NCBI GenBank assembly: GCA_018436925.1
Contig: JAHDKI010000001.1
Location: 62,001 to 126,000, forward strand
Length of the DNA: 64,000 nt
Reading direction: 5' to 3'
Source of the DNA: Syntrophaceae bacterium
Lineage (GTDB): Bacteria > Desulfobacterota > Syntrophia > Syntrophales > Smithellaceae
A program made the translations under genes and the position numbers. This document shows positions 9,739 through 18,063 of the stretch, piece by piece; within the stretch, counting starts at the first letter, position 1, and each line of letters starts with the position of its first letter. The notes beneath the pieces are model-generated. The model worked only from the letters and a program-made list of their open reading frames with translations, had not been told where the DNA came from and ran no database searches.

Positions 9739-10340
9739 GGAGCCTCCTCGAGAATTGAAAGCATATAGCGACGAGCGGTTTGGGCCAGGGCTTCGTCCCG
9801 GATCTGGACCGATCCTTCGCGATTGTATTTCAGCGCCGAAGAAGTGAAGTTGTGACTGCCCAGAAACACCTGCCGTCCGTCAATCACGATCATTTTCGCG
9901 TGTGTTGTCCTCTTGGGAGAATCCATATAGACCGCCGCGCCGATTTTTTCCAGCAGTTCTTTGGTTTTGAGATTCTGCGCCGACAGGCTGTCCCGGCTCT
10001 GGCCGGTGCTTTCCAGAATGACCTTGATTTGGACTCCCCGGCGGCACGCGCGCGAAAGATGGCCGATGAGCCGGTCGGGATAACTGCGCGGATGGACGCC
10101 GGCCTTGAAGGAAAACATGCAGATAAAGATCTCGCGGGTTGAGGCGTCAATGGCTTGGGTCAATGCGGGGAAAAAATCGTCGTCGGCCAGAAACCGGATT
10201 TCCGGGCATTCGGCGCGGGGGGGCTCGGGCGGTTTATTGGCGGAGGCCTCAGCAAAAAGCGCGGACACCAGAAGGCAGCACACCGCATAGGGGATCAGCC
10301 TCCGTTGTCCATCAAATATATCCTTGACCCATTTTCGCAT
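9735..10340 (-). CDS. Phospholipase D-like protein with one HKD motif, exported
   Basis: A 201-residue protein with an N-terminal hydrophobic signal (about 14-32) and a single PLD domain. The catalytic motif is HAKMIVIDGRQVFLGSHNFT (H-x-K-x4-D, then G-S-x-N). Proteins of this size, such as Nuc-type nucleases, usually act as dimers sharing one active site; substrates may be DNA or phospholipid. First gene of the PLD-lipoprotein-surE operon. Whether it is free in the periplasm or membrane-anchored is not clear. Confidence 0.85.
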   Translation of the reverse strand: MRKWVKDIFDGQRRLIPYAVCCLLVSALFAEASANKPPEPPRAECPEIRFLADDDFFPALTQAIDASTREIFICMFSFKAGVHPRSYPDRLIGHLSRACRRGVQIKVILESTGQSRDSLSAQNLKTKELLEKIGAAVYMDSPKRTTHAKMIVIDGRQVFLGSHNFTSSALKYNREGSVQIRDEALAQTARRYMLSILEEAP

Positions 10341-10380
10341 AACGGCGTCAAGCCTATACCATTTTTACGGTTCGGTCGAT

Positions 10381-10416
10381 AAAAAAAGGCCCGAAGCCGC
10401 AAAGCGGCTTCGGGCC
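10381..10416 (-). terminator. Rho-independent terminator of the dnaK operon
   Basis: A perfect 13-bp stem (10388-10400 with 10404-10416; arm GGCCCGAAGCCGC) and an AAA loop. Read on the minus strand it is followed by seven Ts (complement of 10381-10387). It lies 15 bp past the dnaK stop codon. Confidence 0.95.
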
Positions 10417-10431
10417 GACGAGAATCGGCTG

Positions 10432-12357
10432 TTACTTTTTCACCTCTTCAAAATCCGCATCGACGACATCATCGTCTTTTTTGCCTGAAGAGGCGTCGCC
10501 GCCGCCTTCTCCGGCGGGGCCGCCCGCCTGAGGACCGGCGCCCGGTCCGCCGGCGGTTTTCGCATACATGGCTTCAGCCAGCTTGTGCGAAACGTTCATC
10601 AGCTCTTCCTGGGCCTTTTTGATTTCGTCGAGGTTGTCGCCTTCGATGGCTTTCTTTACGCGGCTGACGGCCTCTTCGATTCTGGCCTTTTCCGCCGCAT
10701 CGACCTTGTCGCCGAATTCCTTAATATTTTTCTCGACGGAGTAGACCAGCGAGTCGGCCTGGTTTCGCGCTTCGATGAGTTCCTTGCGGCGCTTGTCCTC
10801 TTCGGCGTGAGCCTCCGCGTCGCGGACCAGTTTCTGAATTTCTTCTTCCGACAATCCGCTCGAGGCCGTGATCTTGATGCTCTGTTCCTTGCCGGTGCCC
10901 AGATCCTTGGCGTTGACATGCACGATGCCGTTGGCGTCGATGTCGAAAGCGACCTCAATCTGCGGCACGCCGCGGGGCGCGGGCGGAATGCCCACGAGCT
11001 CGAAGCGGCCCAGAGTGCGGTTGTCCGCCGCCATCTGGCGTTCGCCCTGCAGGACGTGAATGCTCACGGCGGGCTGGTTGTCCGCCGCCGTCGAGAAGAT
11101 CTGGCTTTTCTTGGTCGGGATCGTCGTGTTCTTCTCGATGAGCCGCGTCATGACGCCGCCCAGGGTTTCAATGCCCAGAGACAAAGGCGTGACGTCCAGA
11201 AGCAGGACGTCTTTGACGTCGCCGGACAAAACGCCGCCCTGAATGGCCGCGCCGACCGCCACCACTTCATCGGGGTTGACGCCCTTATGCGGATCCTTGC
11301 CGAAGATGTCCTTCACTTTCTGCTGAACGCGCGGCATACGGGTCATGCCGCCCACCAGGATGACTTCATCGATGTCTTTGGCCGAAAGGCCCGCATCTTT
11401 AAGCGCCGTCTGGCAGGGGCCGACGACTTTATCGATCAATTCCTCCACGAGCGATTCGAGTTTCGCCCGGGTCAGCTTGATGTTCATATGCTTGGGACCG
11501 GAGGCGTCCGCGGTGATAAACGGCAGATTGATGTCGGTTTCCATTGTGGTGGACAACTCCATCTTCGCTTTTTCCGCCGCTTCTTTGAGGCGTTGCAGGG
11601 CCATCTTGTCGTTGCGCAGATCAATGCCCTGATCTTTTTTGAACTCGCCGACCAGATAATCCATGACGCGCTGGTCGAAGTCTTCACCGCCCAAATGCGT
11701 GTCGCCGTTGGTCGACTTCACCTCGAAGACGCCGTCGCCCAGCTCGAGGATGGAAATGTCGAACGTTCCACCGCCCAGGTCGAAAACAGCGATTTTCTCG
11801 TCCTTCTTCTTGTCCAGACCGTAGGCCAGCGCGGCCGCGGTCGGTTCGTTGATGATGCGCAAAACATTGAGTCCTGAGATGCGTCCCGCGTCTTTCGTGG
11901 CCTGGCGCTGCGAATCATTAAAGTAAGCCGGCACGGTGATGACGGCGTCTTTCACTTTTTCACCCAGGTAATCTTCGGCGGTCTGCTTCATCTTGGTAAG
12001 AATCATTGCCGAGATCTCCGCCGGCGAATAGTTCTTGCCGCGAACCGTTACCTGCGCGTCGCCGTTGCCCGCTTCGGTGATTTTGTAGGGCGAAATCTTC
12101 ACGTCGTACTGAACTTCCTTCGAATTATATTTCCGGCCGATCAGCCTTTTGACGGCGTAGACCGTGTTTTCCGAGTTCGTGATCGCCTGACGTTTGGCCA
12201 CCTGCCCCACCAGACGCTCGCCGCTTTCCGTGATTGCGACGACCGACGGCGTTGTGCGGTTGCCTTCCTGGTTGGCGATGACAACCGGGTCGCCCCCTTC
12301 CATAATGGCCACGCAAGAGTTCGTGGTTCCCAAGTCGATTCCAATAATTTTAGCCAT
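10432..12357 (-). CDS. dnaK: Chaperone DnaK (Hsp70)
   Basis: A full-length 641-residue Hsp70. The start [20 protein letters not shown], phosphate loop [15 protein letters not shown] and adenosine motif [14 protein letters not shown] mark the ATPase domain. A substrate-binding domain follows ([18 protein letters not shown]), then a Gly-rich tail ending in [14 protein letters not shown]. It folds and protects proteins in the cytoplasm with GrpE (next gene upstream) and DnaJ, which is not in this window. AAGGAGG precedes the ATG. Last gene of the gmhA-grpE-dnaK operon. Confidence 0.99.
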   Translation of the reverse strand: MAKIIGIDLGTTNSCVAIMEGGDPVVIANQEGNRTTPSVVAITESGERLVGQVAKRQAITNSENTVYAVKRLIGRKYNSKEVQYDVKISPYKITEAGNGDAQVTVRGKNYSPAEISAMILTKMKQTAEDYLGEKVKDAVITVPAYFNDSQRQATKDAGRISGLNVLRIINEPTAAALAYGLDKKKDEKIAVFDLGGGTFDISILELGDGVFEVKSTNGDTHLGGEDFDQRVMDYLVGEFKKDQGIDLRNDKMALQRLKEAAEKAKMELSTTMETDINLPFITADASGPKHMNIKLTRAKLESLVEELIDKVVGPCQTALKDAGLSAKDIDEVILVGGMTRMPRVQQKVKDIFGKDPHKGVNPDEVVAVGAAIQGGVLSGDVKDVLLLDVTPLSLGIETLGGVMTRLIEKNTTIPTKKSQIFSTAADNQPAVSIHVLQGERQMAADNRTLGRFELVGIPPAPRGVPQIEVAFDIDANGIVHVNAKDLGTGKEQSIKITASSGLSEEEIQKLVRDAEAHAEEDKRRKELIEARNQADSLVYSVEKNIKEFGDKVDAAEKARIEEAVSRVKKAIEGDNLDEIKKAQEELMNVSHKLAEAMYAKTAGGPGAGPQAGGPAGEGGGDASSGKKDDDVVDADFEEVKK

Positions 12358-12386
12358 AGTCTTCCTCCTTATTCTCCATTTCCCGC

Positions 12387-12959
12387 TTAATTTTCACAAT
12401 CGTTTTGTCCGGGGGTCTTTTTGCATACGCACACTCTGGCCGGCCGGATCAGCCTTCCGTTGAGCAGATAGCCCTTTTCCATTTCAGAAACCACCTGGTT
12501 GTCCGCGTGTTCCGGGCTTTCCACCTGCATGAGCGCTTCATGAAAGTTCGGATCGAAATTCGCTCCGAGGCTTTCAATCCGCTCAACGCCGTGCCTTTTC
12601 AGGCAGCACAGAAGCTGATCCTGAATCAACGTGATGCCGTCGCGGAAGGTCTTTGCGTCGCTTGCGTCTGCATGCTCCAGCGCCCGGTCCAGGCTGTCCA
12701 GAAAAGGAAGAATGTCTTTGATGACATCCTCCTTGCCGTATTTGATCGTTTCGGCTTTCTCCCGGGCGGCGCGCTTGCGATAGTTGTCAAGTTCCGCCAC
12801 CGAGCGAACATAGCGGTCGTAATTTTCCCGGGCTTCTTTTTCTTTGGCGTCCAAGGCAGTGCGCAGTGACTCAAGGGTTTGGTCCGTTTCCGCTTTAAAC
12901 GGCTCTTCCGCCTGCGCATGAATTTTTTTATCGATCTGTTCCTTTTTCGTTTTCACCAT
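12387..12959 (-). CDS. grpE: Nucleotide exchange factor GrpE
   Basis: A 190-residue GrpE, the factor that frees ADP from DnaK. An N-terminal coiled coil (about 20-80) contains the family stretch [24 protein letters not shown] beta domain follows, with [12 protein letters not shown] and [16 protein letters not shown]. The tail is Cys-containing. It lies 29 bp before dnaK and 15 bp after the SIS-domain gene, so the three are probably one transcript. Confidence 0.97.
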   Translation of the reverse strand: MVKTKKEQIDKKIHAQAEEPFKAETDQTLESLRTALDAKEKEARENYDRYVRSVAELDNYRKRAAREKAETIKYGKEDVIKDILPFLDSLDRALEHADASDAKTFRDGITLIQDQLLCCLKRHGVERIESLGANFDPNFHEALMQVESPEHADNQVVSEMEKGYLLNGRLIRPARVCVCKKTPGQNDCEN

Positions 12960-12974
12960 GACCCCAGCTTTTCC

Positions 12975-13559
12975 TTATTTCAAATCCGGTTTTTGAAAGA
13001 GCTTGATATCCACCAGCTCGCAGATGACGTGTCCCGCGGTGATGTGCGTCTCCTGAATCCGCGCTGTCGAGGCGGCCGACACATTGAGCGCAAAATCCGC
13101 CGCTTGAGCGATCGGACCTCCGTCCTTTCCCGTGAAGGCCAGTGTGATGAGCCCCATCTTTTTGGCCAACTCAAGCGCTTTGAGCACATTGGGCGATTGC
13201 CCGCTGGTGCTCAGTCCCCAGGCGATGTCTCCGGGTTGTCCCAGTGCTCGGACCTGCTTGGCGAAGATTTCTGAAAAGTCGTAATCGTTGCCGATGCTCG
13301 TCAGAACGGACGTGTCCGTCGTCAGGGCGATGGCCGGAAGCGGCGGTCGTTCGATGATAAAGCGATTGACAAATTCCGCCGCAATGTGCTGCGCGTCGGC
13401 CGCCGAACCGCCGTTGCCGAAAATCAGAATCTTGCTGCCGGCTTTGAGCGCCGTCGTGATCGCCTCAATGGCGTCGGCCAGCCGGCCCAGGTTGTCGTTT
13501 ATAAACGCCTCTTTGACCCGGCAGCTCTCCCGGAATATCTTAACAATATGATCTTTCAT
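12975..13559 (-). CDS. gmhA: SIS-domain phosphoheptose isomerase
   Basis: A 194-residue GmhA-type isomerase that turns sedoheptulose 7-phosphate into D-glycero-D-manno-heptose 7-phosphate for lipopolysaccharide core. The SIS signature is ILIFGNGGSAADAQHIAAEFVNRF. The catalytic Glu (AAEF) and the C-terminal His (THITAGHVICELVD) are present. Its place at the head of the grpE-dnaK operon is unusual. A near-consensus sigma-70 promoter lies about 55-85 bp upstream. A close relative such as DiaA, which binds DnaA, is an alternative, but the active-site residues favour GmhA. Confidence 0.9.
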   Translation of the reverse strand: MKDHIVKIFRESCRVKEAFINDNLGRLADAIEAITTALKAGSKILIFGNGGSAADAQHIAAEFVNRFIIERPPLPAIALTTDTSVLTSIGNDYDFSEIFAKQVRALGQPGDIAWGLSTSGQSPNVLKALELAKKMGLITLAFTGKDGGPIAQAADFALNVSAASTARIQETHITAGHVICELVDIKLFQKPDLK

Positions 13560-13614
13560 TTTATTCTTTCTTTACCGGTAGTTGCTTTAAAAAACCGGTG
13601 CTTAAAACGCGGCT

Positions 13615-13643
13615 AATATAAGAACGGGGCTTGGGTGTGTCAA
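13615..13643 (-). promoter_or_regulatory. Sigma-70 promoter of gmhA-grpE-dnaK
   Basis: On the minus strand TTGACA (13643-13638) and TATATT (13620-13615) are separated by exactly 17 bases, a near-perfect housekeeping promoter. No sigma-32 box (CTTGAA/CCCCAT) and no CIRCE inverted repeat was found, so heat induction, if any, must come another way. Confidence 0.75.
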
Positions 13644-13726
13644 GGGAACCGGCGGTCTTTTTCCCTGCTTGAATGACGCTTCAAAGAGGCTTGCGGTCAG
13701 GAGAAAAAGACGCTCCGGGGTGGCTC

Positions 13727-13754
13727 TTGACAAGCCTGTTTTCAGACATATATT
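13727..13754 (+). promoter_or_regulatory. Sigma-70 promoter of the hsp20 cluster
   Basis: TTGACA (13727-13732), a 16-base spacer, then TATATT (13749-13754). It lies about 70 bp before the first hsp20 start and is back to back with the gmhA-grpE-dnaK promoter. Confidence 0.7.
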
Positions 13755-13823
13755 TGGCTTGAAAGCGAAATAACCTAATAAGAGCAATAGCTTACAATTT
13801 AATTGAAGAAAGGAGGAAAGTTT

Positions 13824-14261
13824 ATGTTCAGTCCAACGTTATGGAGATTCAGGAATTTTTCAGACGCCATTCCGGAAATATTTGAGCTGCAACGGGAAAT
13901 GAACCGGCTTTTTTCCAATGCGGGAAGGAGATCGGCCGCTGACTATCCGGCGGTGAACATCTGGGAAAAAGACGGGGAGGCATTGGTGACGGCGGAAGTG
14001 CCCGGCGTCGATCCGGAAAAACTGGATGTGTCGGTTTCGGGCGATGTTCTGACGATAGCCGGCCTGCCCGCGGCAAGCGAGTTCAAAAAAGGAGAAACGT
14101 ATCTTCGGCAGGAACGTATGATCGGCGGATTCAAACGCGGCATTCAGCTGCCTTTTTCCGTCGATGCGCAGAAGGTCGAGGCGCGATATGACAAAGGCGT
14201 GCTGACCGTTGCGCTGCCCAGGATCAAGGAAGAATTGCCAAAAAAGATTCAGATCAAATAA
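13824..14261 (+). CDS. Small heat shock protein, Hsp20 family (first of three)
   Basis: A 145-residue alpha-crystallin-type holdase. A helical N-terminus (MFSPTLWRFRNF) leads to an alpha-crystallin domain (about 45-140) with the conserved AEVPGVDPEKLDVSVSGDVLTI and ending GVLTVALPR. It is about 18 bp before the second hsp20 gene. AAGGAGG lies 7 bases before the chosen ATG; a TTG further upstream (13803) is less likely. sHsps bind unfolding proteins without ATP and pass them to DnaK, encoded divergently next door. Confidence 0.95.
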   Translation: MFSPTLWRFRNFSDAIPEIFELQREMNRLFSNAGRRSAADYPAVNIWEKDGEALVTAEVPGVDPEKLDVSVSGDVLTIAGLPAASEFKKGETYLRQERMIGGFKRGIQLPFSVDAQKVEARYDKGVLTVALPRIKEELPKKIQIK

Positions 14262-14279
14262 GAAAGGAGGTCCGATCCC

Positions 14280-14672
14280 ATGATGGACAAAGATATACAG
14301 AAAACGGAAAACGTCTCGGCGGCGGAGCGTGTTCGCAATGTGAAAACGTTTGTGCCCCGCGTGGACATCTATGAAAACAAGGATGCCTTGTATCTGGTCG
14401 CGGATATGCCGGGCGTCGATGAAAAAACCGTTGATATTGAACTGGAAAAAAACATTCTGACGATCAGCGGGCGTGTGGAAAACGGCCGGGTTGACGGCGC
14501 CACGCTGATGTACTCGGAATATGAAATCGGAGACTATGAAAGAGTCTTTACGCTATCGGATGAAATCGACCGGGACAAGATCGTCGCCACGGTGAAAAAC
14601 GGTGTGCTGCGTCTGGAGCTGCCCAAGGCCGAACAGGTCAAGCCCAAAAAGATCGCGATTTCGGCGGCCTGA
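14280..14672 (+). CDS. Small heat shock protein, Hsp20 family (second of three)
   Basis: A 130-residue alpha-crystallin-domain protein. It is shorter than its neighbours, with almost no N-terminal arm beyond about 25 residues. Family motifs are VPRVDIYENKDALYLVADMPGVDEKTVDIELEKNILTI (starting about residue 28, written in parts by the two blocks VPRVDIYENK and ADMPGVDEKT) and GVLRLELPKAE. AAAGGAGG precedes paired ATG codons (14280 and 14283). The short N-terminal arm, which usually drives oligomer assembly, suggests a co-chaperone that mixes with its neighbours (inference). Confidence 0.94.
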   Translation: MMDKDIQKTENVSAAERVRNVKTFVPRVDIYENKDALYLVADMPGVDEKTVDIELEKNILTISGRVENGRVDGATLMYSEYEIGDYERVFTLSDEIDRDKIVATVKNGVLRLELPKAEQVKPKKIAISAA

Positions 14673-14755
14673 CGGCGACGCGCAAAGACTTCAGGGATAA
14701 AAGCCCGGAAAAACGGCCCTCGATAAGAGGCTCGAAGCATAAGGAGGTTATGATG

Positions 14756-15250
14756 ATGAAGATAAAAAATCTGTTGCCCTCGGTTGGACGACCGGCGGAA
14801 AAAGATGACGATCATCCCTTCTATTCTTTGCAGAGACAGATGAACCGTCTGTTCGACGATTTCTTCGCCGGTTTTGATGCGGCGCCCAAAGCCCTTGCCG
14901 GAAGCGGCTTCGGAGCCTTTTCTCCTTCCGTTGATGTGAAAGAAAGCGATAAGGAGTTTACCCTCCGAGCCGAATTGCCCGGTGTGGATGAAAAGGATAT
15001 CGAAGTGACGGTGACCCCGGACGCTGTGACCATCAAAGGCGAAAAGAAAGAAGAGGTGGAAGACAAAGGGAAGAATTATTACTATATGGAGCGATCTTAC
15101 GGCGCTTTCAACCGCGTGATTCCTCTGGCGGTGGAAACCGACGCGGACAAAGCTCAGGCGAATTTTAAAAACGGTGTTTTGAAGATTACGGTTCCCAAAG
15201 CCGCATCATCCAAAGCCAAGGGCACCAAAGTGCCTGTGAAAACGGCCTGA
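14756..15250 (+). CDS. Small heat shock protein, Hsp20 family (third of three)
   Basis: A 164-residue class of Hsp20 with the longest N-terminal arm of the three (PFYSLQRQMNRLFDDFFAGF). The crystallin domain at about 55-150 carries LRAELPGVDEKDIEVTV and FKNGVLKITVPK, and the tail is Lys-rich. Three ATG codons stand in a row (14750, 14753, 14756). AGGAGG is only two bases from the first, so the third gives the best spacing and is chosen. A strong terminator follows the stop. Confidence 0.94.
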   Translation: MKIKNLLPSVGRPAEKDDDHPFYSLQRQMNRLFDDFFAGFDAAPKALAGSGFGAFSPSVDVKESDKEFTLRAELPGVDEKDIEVTVTPDAVTIKGEKKEEVEDKGKNYYYMERSYGAFNRVIPLAVETDADKAQANFKNGVLKITVPKAASSKAKGTKVPVKTA

Positions 15251-15254
15251 CCCG

Positions 15255-15297
15255 GGCCGCCGACGGCCGTCCCGGTGGATCGGGGCGGCCTTTTTTT
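15255..15297 (+). terminator. Rho-independent terminator of the hsp20 operon
   Basis: Arms GGCCGCC (15255-15261) and GGCGGCC (15284-15290) enclose a GC-rich loop that can pair further. Seven Ts follow at 15291-15297. Confidence 0.85.
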
Positions 15298-15393
15298 ATG
15301 GACGACGGCCGACGGTTCTTTTTTCATTTTTCATTGCTTTTCCCGTTCAGGACTGATAAAGCCGCGGCAGCAAAGGAATCCGGAAGCGATGCC

Positions 15394-16143
15394 GTGAAAA
15401 AACAAGGTCCTGAAAAATACCCCCCGCTCAAAGATATCACCGACGATCAGCGCATCGGCATGGTCCGGGAGATCTTTTCGACCATTACGGGGAAGTATGA
15501 TTTTTTAAACCGGGTGATGAGTCTCAGGCGCGATGTGGCCTGGCGGAATTTCGCCGCTCAAAAAATGCGCTTTTTCAAAACGAACCGCTATCTTGATGTG
15601 GCCTGCGGCACGGGGGATCTCTCCATCGCGGTGGCGAAAAAGCACCCCCAGGCGCGCGTGACGGGGGTGGACTTTGTTGACGAGATGATCGTGGCCGCGA
15701 CGGAGAAAGTCCGAAAGCAGGGGCTTTCGGATCGCATCAAGTGCATGCCGGGCGACGCCATGGCTCTGCCTTTCGACGACAATCATTTCGACGTCGCGGG
15801 AATTGCCTTCGGCATTCGCAATATTCCCGACCGAAAGCGCGCGCTGGCTGAAATGCTGCGCATTGTCGCGCCGGGCGGTCAGGTGATGGTCCTGGAGATG
15901 ACGTTTGTCGAAAACCGCCTTCTGCGCTTTATCTACCGTCTCTACTTACATTATCTGCTGCCCTTGTTCGGCAAACTCTTTTCTAAAAATCCCGCCGCTT
16001 ACTACTATCTGGCGGATTCCATCGTCAACTTTCCGTCTCCCGACGAGTTCGCGGCCGCCATGGAAGAAGTGGGCATGGTGAATGTGGAGAAGCATTCCCT
16101 GACCTTCGGCATTACCTGGCTGCATATCGGGCGAAAAGGCTGA
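15394..16143 (+). CDS. ubiE/menG: Demethylmenaquinone/ubiquinone C-methyltransferase
   Basis: A SAM-dependent methyltransferase for the last step of menaquinone (or ubiquinone) synthesis. Motifs are YDFLNRVMSLRRDVAWR near the start, SAM loop LDVACGTGD, GVDFVDEM, and the family stretch FDVAGIAFGIRNIPD. An anaerobe would use it for menaquinone (MenG). From the GTG at 15394 it is 249 residues, the usual length. An ATG at 15298 in frame would add 32 residues but sits directly after the hsp20 terminator T-run with no ribosome site, so GTG after CGGAAG is preferred. It is convergent with thiE. Confidence 0.93.
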   Translation: MKKQGPEKYPPLKDITDDQRIGMVREIFSTITGKYDFLNRVMSLRRDVAWRNFAAQKMRFFKTNRYLDVACGTGDLSIAVAKKHPQARVTGVDFVDEMIVAATEKVRKQGLSDRIKCMPGDAMALPFDDNHFDVAGIAFGIRNIPDRKRALAEMLRIVAPGGQVMVLEMTFVENRLLRFIYRLYLHYLLPLFGKLFSKNPAAYYYLADSIVNFPSPDEFAAAMEEVGMVNVEKHSLTFGITWLHIGRKG

Positions 16144-16169
16144 AGCCGGAACAAAAGGGTAATCCATCG

Positions 16170-16823
16170 TCAGCATTCCGAGAACAAGCAAGCCGCATTC
16201 AGGGCTCGCATCATCGCTTTCGGATCGGGCGCATCGCTCACGGCGCGGATGACGGCCGCATTGTGCGGGCGGGGATGCAATTGGCGGATGTACGCCAGGG
16301 TGAGCCCGCCGATGGCCACGATCGGGTGGCGGCTTCGCGCCAGGGCTTCTTTCAGGGCCTGAGGGCCCAAAACCGGATCGGGCCTGGCCTTTGACGGTGT
16401 GGCATACAAAGGCCCGAAGCCGATATAGTCAACCGGGGCGTCGTTGGCCGCTTCAACCTGTTCGAGGTTGTGCGTGGAAAGACCCAGCAGTCTGTCCGGA
16501 CCGATCAGACGCCTTGCCTCTTGCGCAGGCAAGTCTTCCTGCCCCACATGCAGGCCGTCGGCTCCGGACAGAAGCGCGATGTCCGGCCGGTCATTCACGA
16601 TAAACAGCGTGGCCGTTCCTTGGGTGATTTTCCGCAATGTCAGAGCCAATCGGAGCTGTTCTTCTTCATCAGCGCCTTTATACCGCAGTTGTACGGCCGG
16701 CAGTTCGGCCTCCACAGCCCAACGGCAAAGCCCGGCATAGCCGTCGCGCGGGTCGGTTAATATCAGGTAAAGCCCTCGACGCAACTTTGGGGCGGAAGTA
16801 TTCAGCCTGTCGATCCGGATCAT
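16170..16823 (-). CDS. thiE: Thiamine-phosphate synthase
   Basis: A 217-residue TIM-barrel enzyme that joins HMP-pyrophosphate and thiazole phosphate to give thiamine phosphate. Motifs are VQLRYKG, FIVNDRPDIALLSGADGLHVGQEDL, GLSTHN, YIGFGPLYATPSK and VAIGGL. Its ATG overlaps the thi4 stop by 4 bp, so it is coupled to thi4 and shares the upstream TPP riboswitch. Confidence 0.97.
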   Translation of the reverse strand: MIRIDRLNTSAPKLRRGLYLILTDPRDGYAGLCRWAVEAELPAVQLRYKGADEEEQLRLALTLRKITQGTATLFIVNDRPDIALLSGADGLHVGQEDLPAQEARRLIGPDRLLGLSTHNLEQVEAANDAPVDYIGFGPLYATPSKARPDPVLGPQALKEALARSRHPIVAIGGLTLAYIRQLHPRPHNAAVIRAVSDAPDPKAMMRALNAACLFSEC

Positions 16824-17590
16824 AGGCGCACCAGAATGTCTTGCGCCGCTTTGCGCCCTGAAAGCAGCATGCCGCCGAATACCGGGCCCATTCGATATCC
16901 GCCGCAGACCGCATTGGCGGCCATGCCGCTCACGAAGAGCCCGGGATAGACTTCGCGGGTGTTCAAAACGGTCTGGCTTTCACCCCGCTCCGCATCCATC
17001 GACTTTTCCCCGACGATGCCGCCGGTCTCGGTATTCAAATGGACGCCCATTTTTCGAACGAGCACGCTGGCGACGTTGGCTGGATGGCCCGTGCCGTCAA
17101 GGACATACTTGGCGTGGAGGGTCAAAGGGTCCACGTGCCATTTTAGAGTGTCCACCGCGCCCCAGTTGATGACCAGCCCGGCGACGCGTCCGTTTTTGAT
17201 GACCACATCCTCCATGGCGATCAGGTTGAAGATCTCCAGCCCGGCGCGCACGGCTTTGAAAATAAGCGTGGCCGTGACATCCACCGCATCAAGCACGTAA
17301 TATCCGGGCGCATAGACGGCGCCTGCAAGGCCGAATTCGTCGAGCAACTGCCGGGCTTCCTCCTGGACCACGATGGAATTAAACATCATGCCGCCTCCCC
17401 AGACTCCGCCGCCGATCGACAGCTTGCGTTCGAACAGGGCCACTTTTCGTCCTGCCTTGGCCAGATAATATCCGGCGACCAGGCCCGAAGGTCCGCCGCC
17501 GACGATGGCGCAGTCGAGCTCCAGACAGCGATCCAGTTTTTTAAAGTAGGCATCCATGATGGCCCGGCTAATGGTGACTTCATTGAGCAT
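16820..17590 (-). CDS. thi4: Thiamine thiazole synthase, sulfide-dependent Thi4 type
   Basis: A 256-residue FAD/NAD-fold enzyme that builds the thiamine thiazole from NAD and glycine. Dinucleotide motif CAIVGGGPSGLVAGYYLA, then LSIGGGVWGGGMMFN, and the C-terminal YRMGPVFGGMLLSGRKA. The central region (GTGHPANVASVLVRK) has no Cys where suicide Thi4 enzymes keep their sulfur-donor Cys; only two other Cys are present. It should therefore use free sulfide, as expected in an anaerobe (inference). The start at 17590 has GGGAGGG before it; longer frames run into the riboswitch and are rejected. Confidence 0.93.
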   Translation of the reverse strand: MLNEVTISRAIMDAYFKKLDRCLELDCAIVGGGPSGLVAGYYLAKAGRKVALFERKLSIGGGVWGGGMMFNSIVVQEEARQLLDEFGLAGAVYAPGYYVLDAVDVTATLIFKAVRAGLEIFNLIAMEDVVIKNGRVAGLVINWGAVDTLKWHVDPLTLHAKYVLDGTGHPANVASVLVRKMGVHLNTETGGIVGEKSMDAERGESQTVLNTREVYPGLFVSGMAANAVCGGYRMGPVFGGMLLSGRKAAQDILVRL

Positions 17591-17641
17591 AATACCCTCC
17601 CGATTCATTTTTTTGCGGGATAAGCCGGGCTTGGCGGTCAT

Positions 17642-17678
17642 AAAAAAATCCGTTTCCGGAAAAAAAGGGGAAACGGAT
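17642..17678 (-). terminator. Intrinsic terminator forming the riboswitch expression platform
   Basis: On the minus strand, arms ATCCGTTTCC (17678-17669) and GGAAACGGAT (17657-17648) make a 10-bp stem followed by a T-run (17647-17642). It lies between the TPP aptamer and the thi4 start, so bound TPP should stop transcription here. Confidence 0.85.
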
Positions 17679-17694
17679 CGATACACCTTATCTT

Positions 17695-17773
17695 TTTCTC
17701 CCTACGCCGGCATTACCCGGATCAGGTTCAAAGGGTATAATCTCAGACCTTGTCGGCCACCCCTTTGCGTTTC
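17695..17773 (-). promoter_or_regulatory. TPP riboswitch (THI element) aptamer upstream of thi4-thiE
   Basis: Read on the minus strand it contains the invariant THI blocks: CTGAGATTATACCC, then TTTGAACCTGATC and GGGTAATGCCGGCGTAGGGA, closed by the GGGGT/ACCCC side at the 5' end. It binds thiamine pyrophosphate and, with the terminator just downstream, switches off the thiamine genes when TPP is plentiful. Confidence 0.97.
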
Positions 17774-17831
17774 TTATCTTTACGGAGCGCTTCTGTCAAG
17801 AAGAGGATGCAACCGTTTTGGGAAAGAGGTG

Positions 17832-17861
17832 TTGGCGCGGCGGTTGCGCAGTTCGGCCAGC
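17832..17861 (+). repeat. 30-bp direct repeat, left copy (nrdD 3'-end duplicate)
   Basis: Matches 33488-33517 in 29 of 30 bases (the only difference is C/T at the fifth base; core GCGGCGGTTGCGCAGTTCGG). Read on the minus strand it encodes LAELRNRRAN, the NrdD C-terminal tail, but there is no nrdD gene here. Homology does not extend beyond the 30 bp. Likely an attachment-site duplicate. Confidence 0.75.
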
Positions 17862-17931
17862 ACAGCGACGAAATGGGCAGGCGCATGCGAGCCAGATTTC
17901 CAGCCGGATGCAGATCGCAAACAAAAAAAAC

Positions 17932-17960
17932 TTGACATATTGTTCAAATTGCAAGATATG
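17932..17960 (+). promoter_or_regulatory. Sigma-70 promoter of the Liv-type importer operon
   Basis: TTGACA (17932-17937), 17-base spacer, GATATG (17955-17960). The expected transcription start is about 17967, just before operator copy A, leaving a leader of about 95 bases. Confidence 0.65.
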
Positions 17961-17971
17961 CAACTATCAAA

Positions 17972-17997
17972 TCTGTGAAGTAATATAACTTCATTGT
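17972..17997. promoter_or_regulatory. 26-bp palindromic operator, copy A
   Basis: The most symmetrical copy: the core TGAAGTAATATAACTTCA is an almost perfect inverted repeat. It lies at about +5 to +30 of the importer promoter, a position suited to blocking transcription. Thirteen of 26 positions are identical in copies A, B, C and D. Confidence 0.7.
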
Positions 17998-18063
17998 TTT
18001 GCTGGTCGGGTCTTGAGGGAGCTGTGTGTGATTGAATAACAATTATCAAGGGAGGTTAGGGTG

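Noticed and set aside
10585..11877. 430-codon open frame on the plus strand
   Set aside because: It lies wholly opposite dnaK, has no ribosome site and encodes no known motif; it is a shadow of the GC-rich codons of dnaK.
13560..13823. Heat-shock control sites (sigma-32 box or CIRCE) before grpE-dnaK and hsp20
   Set aside because: Neither CTTGAA/CCCCAT nor the CIRCE inverted repeat TTAGCACTC could be found; only sigma-70 type boxes are present.
17591..17686. Upstream extension of Thi4
   Set aside because: The extra 32 residues are encoded by the riboswitch terminator region; the start at 17590 has a good ribosome site.
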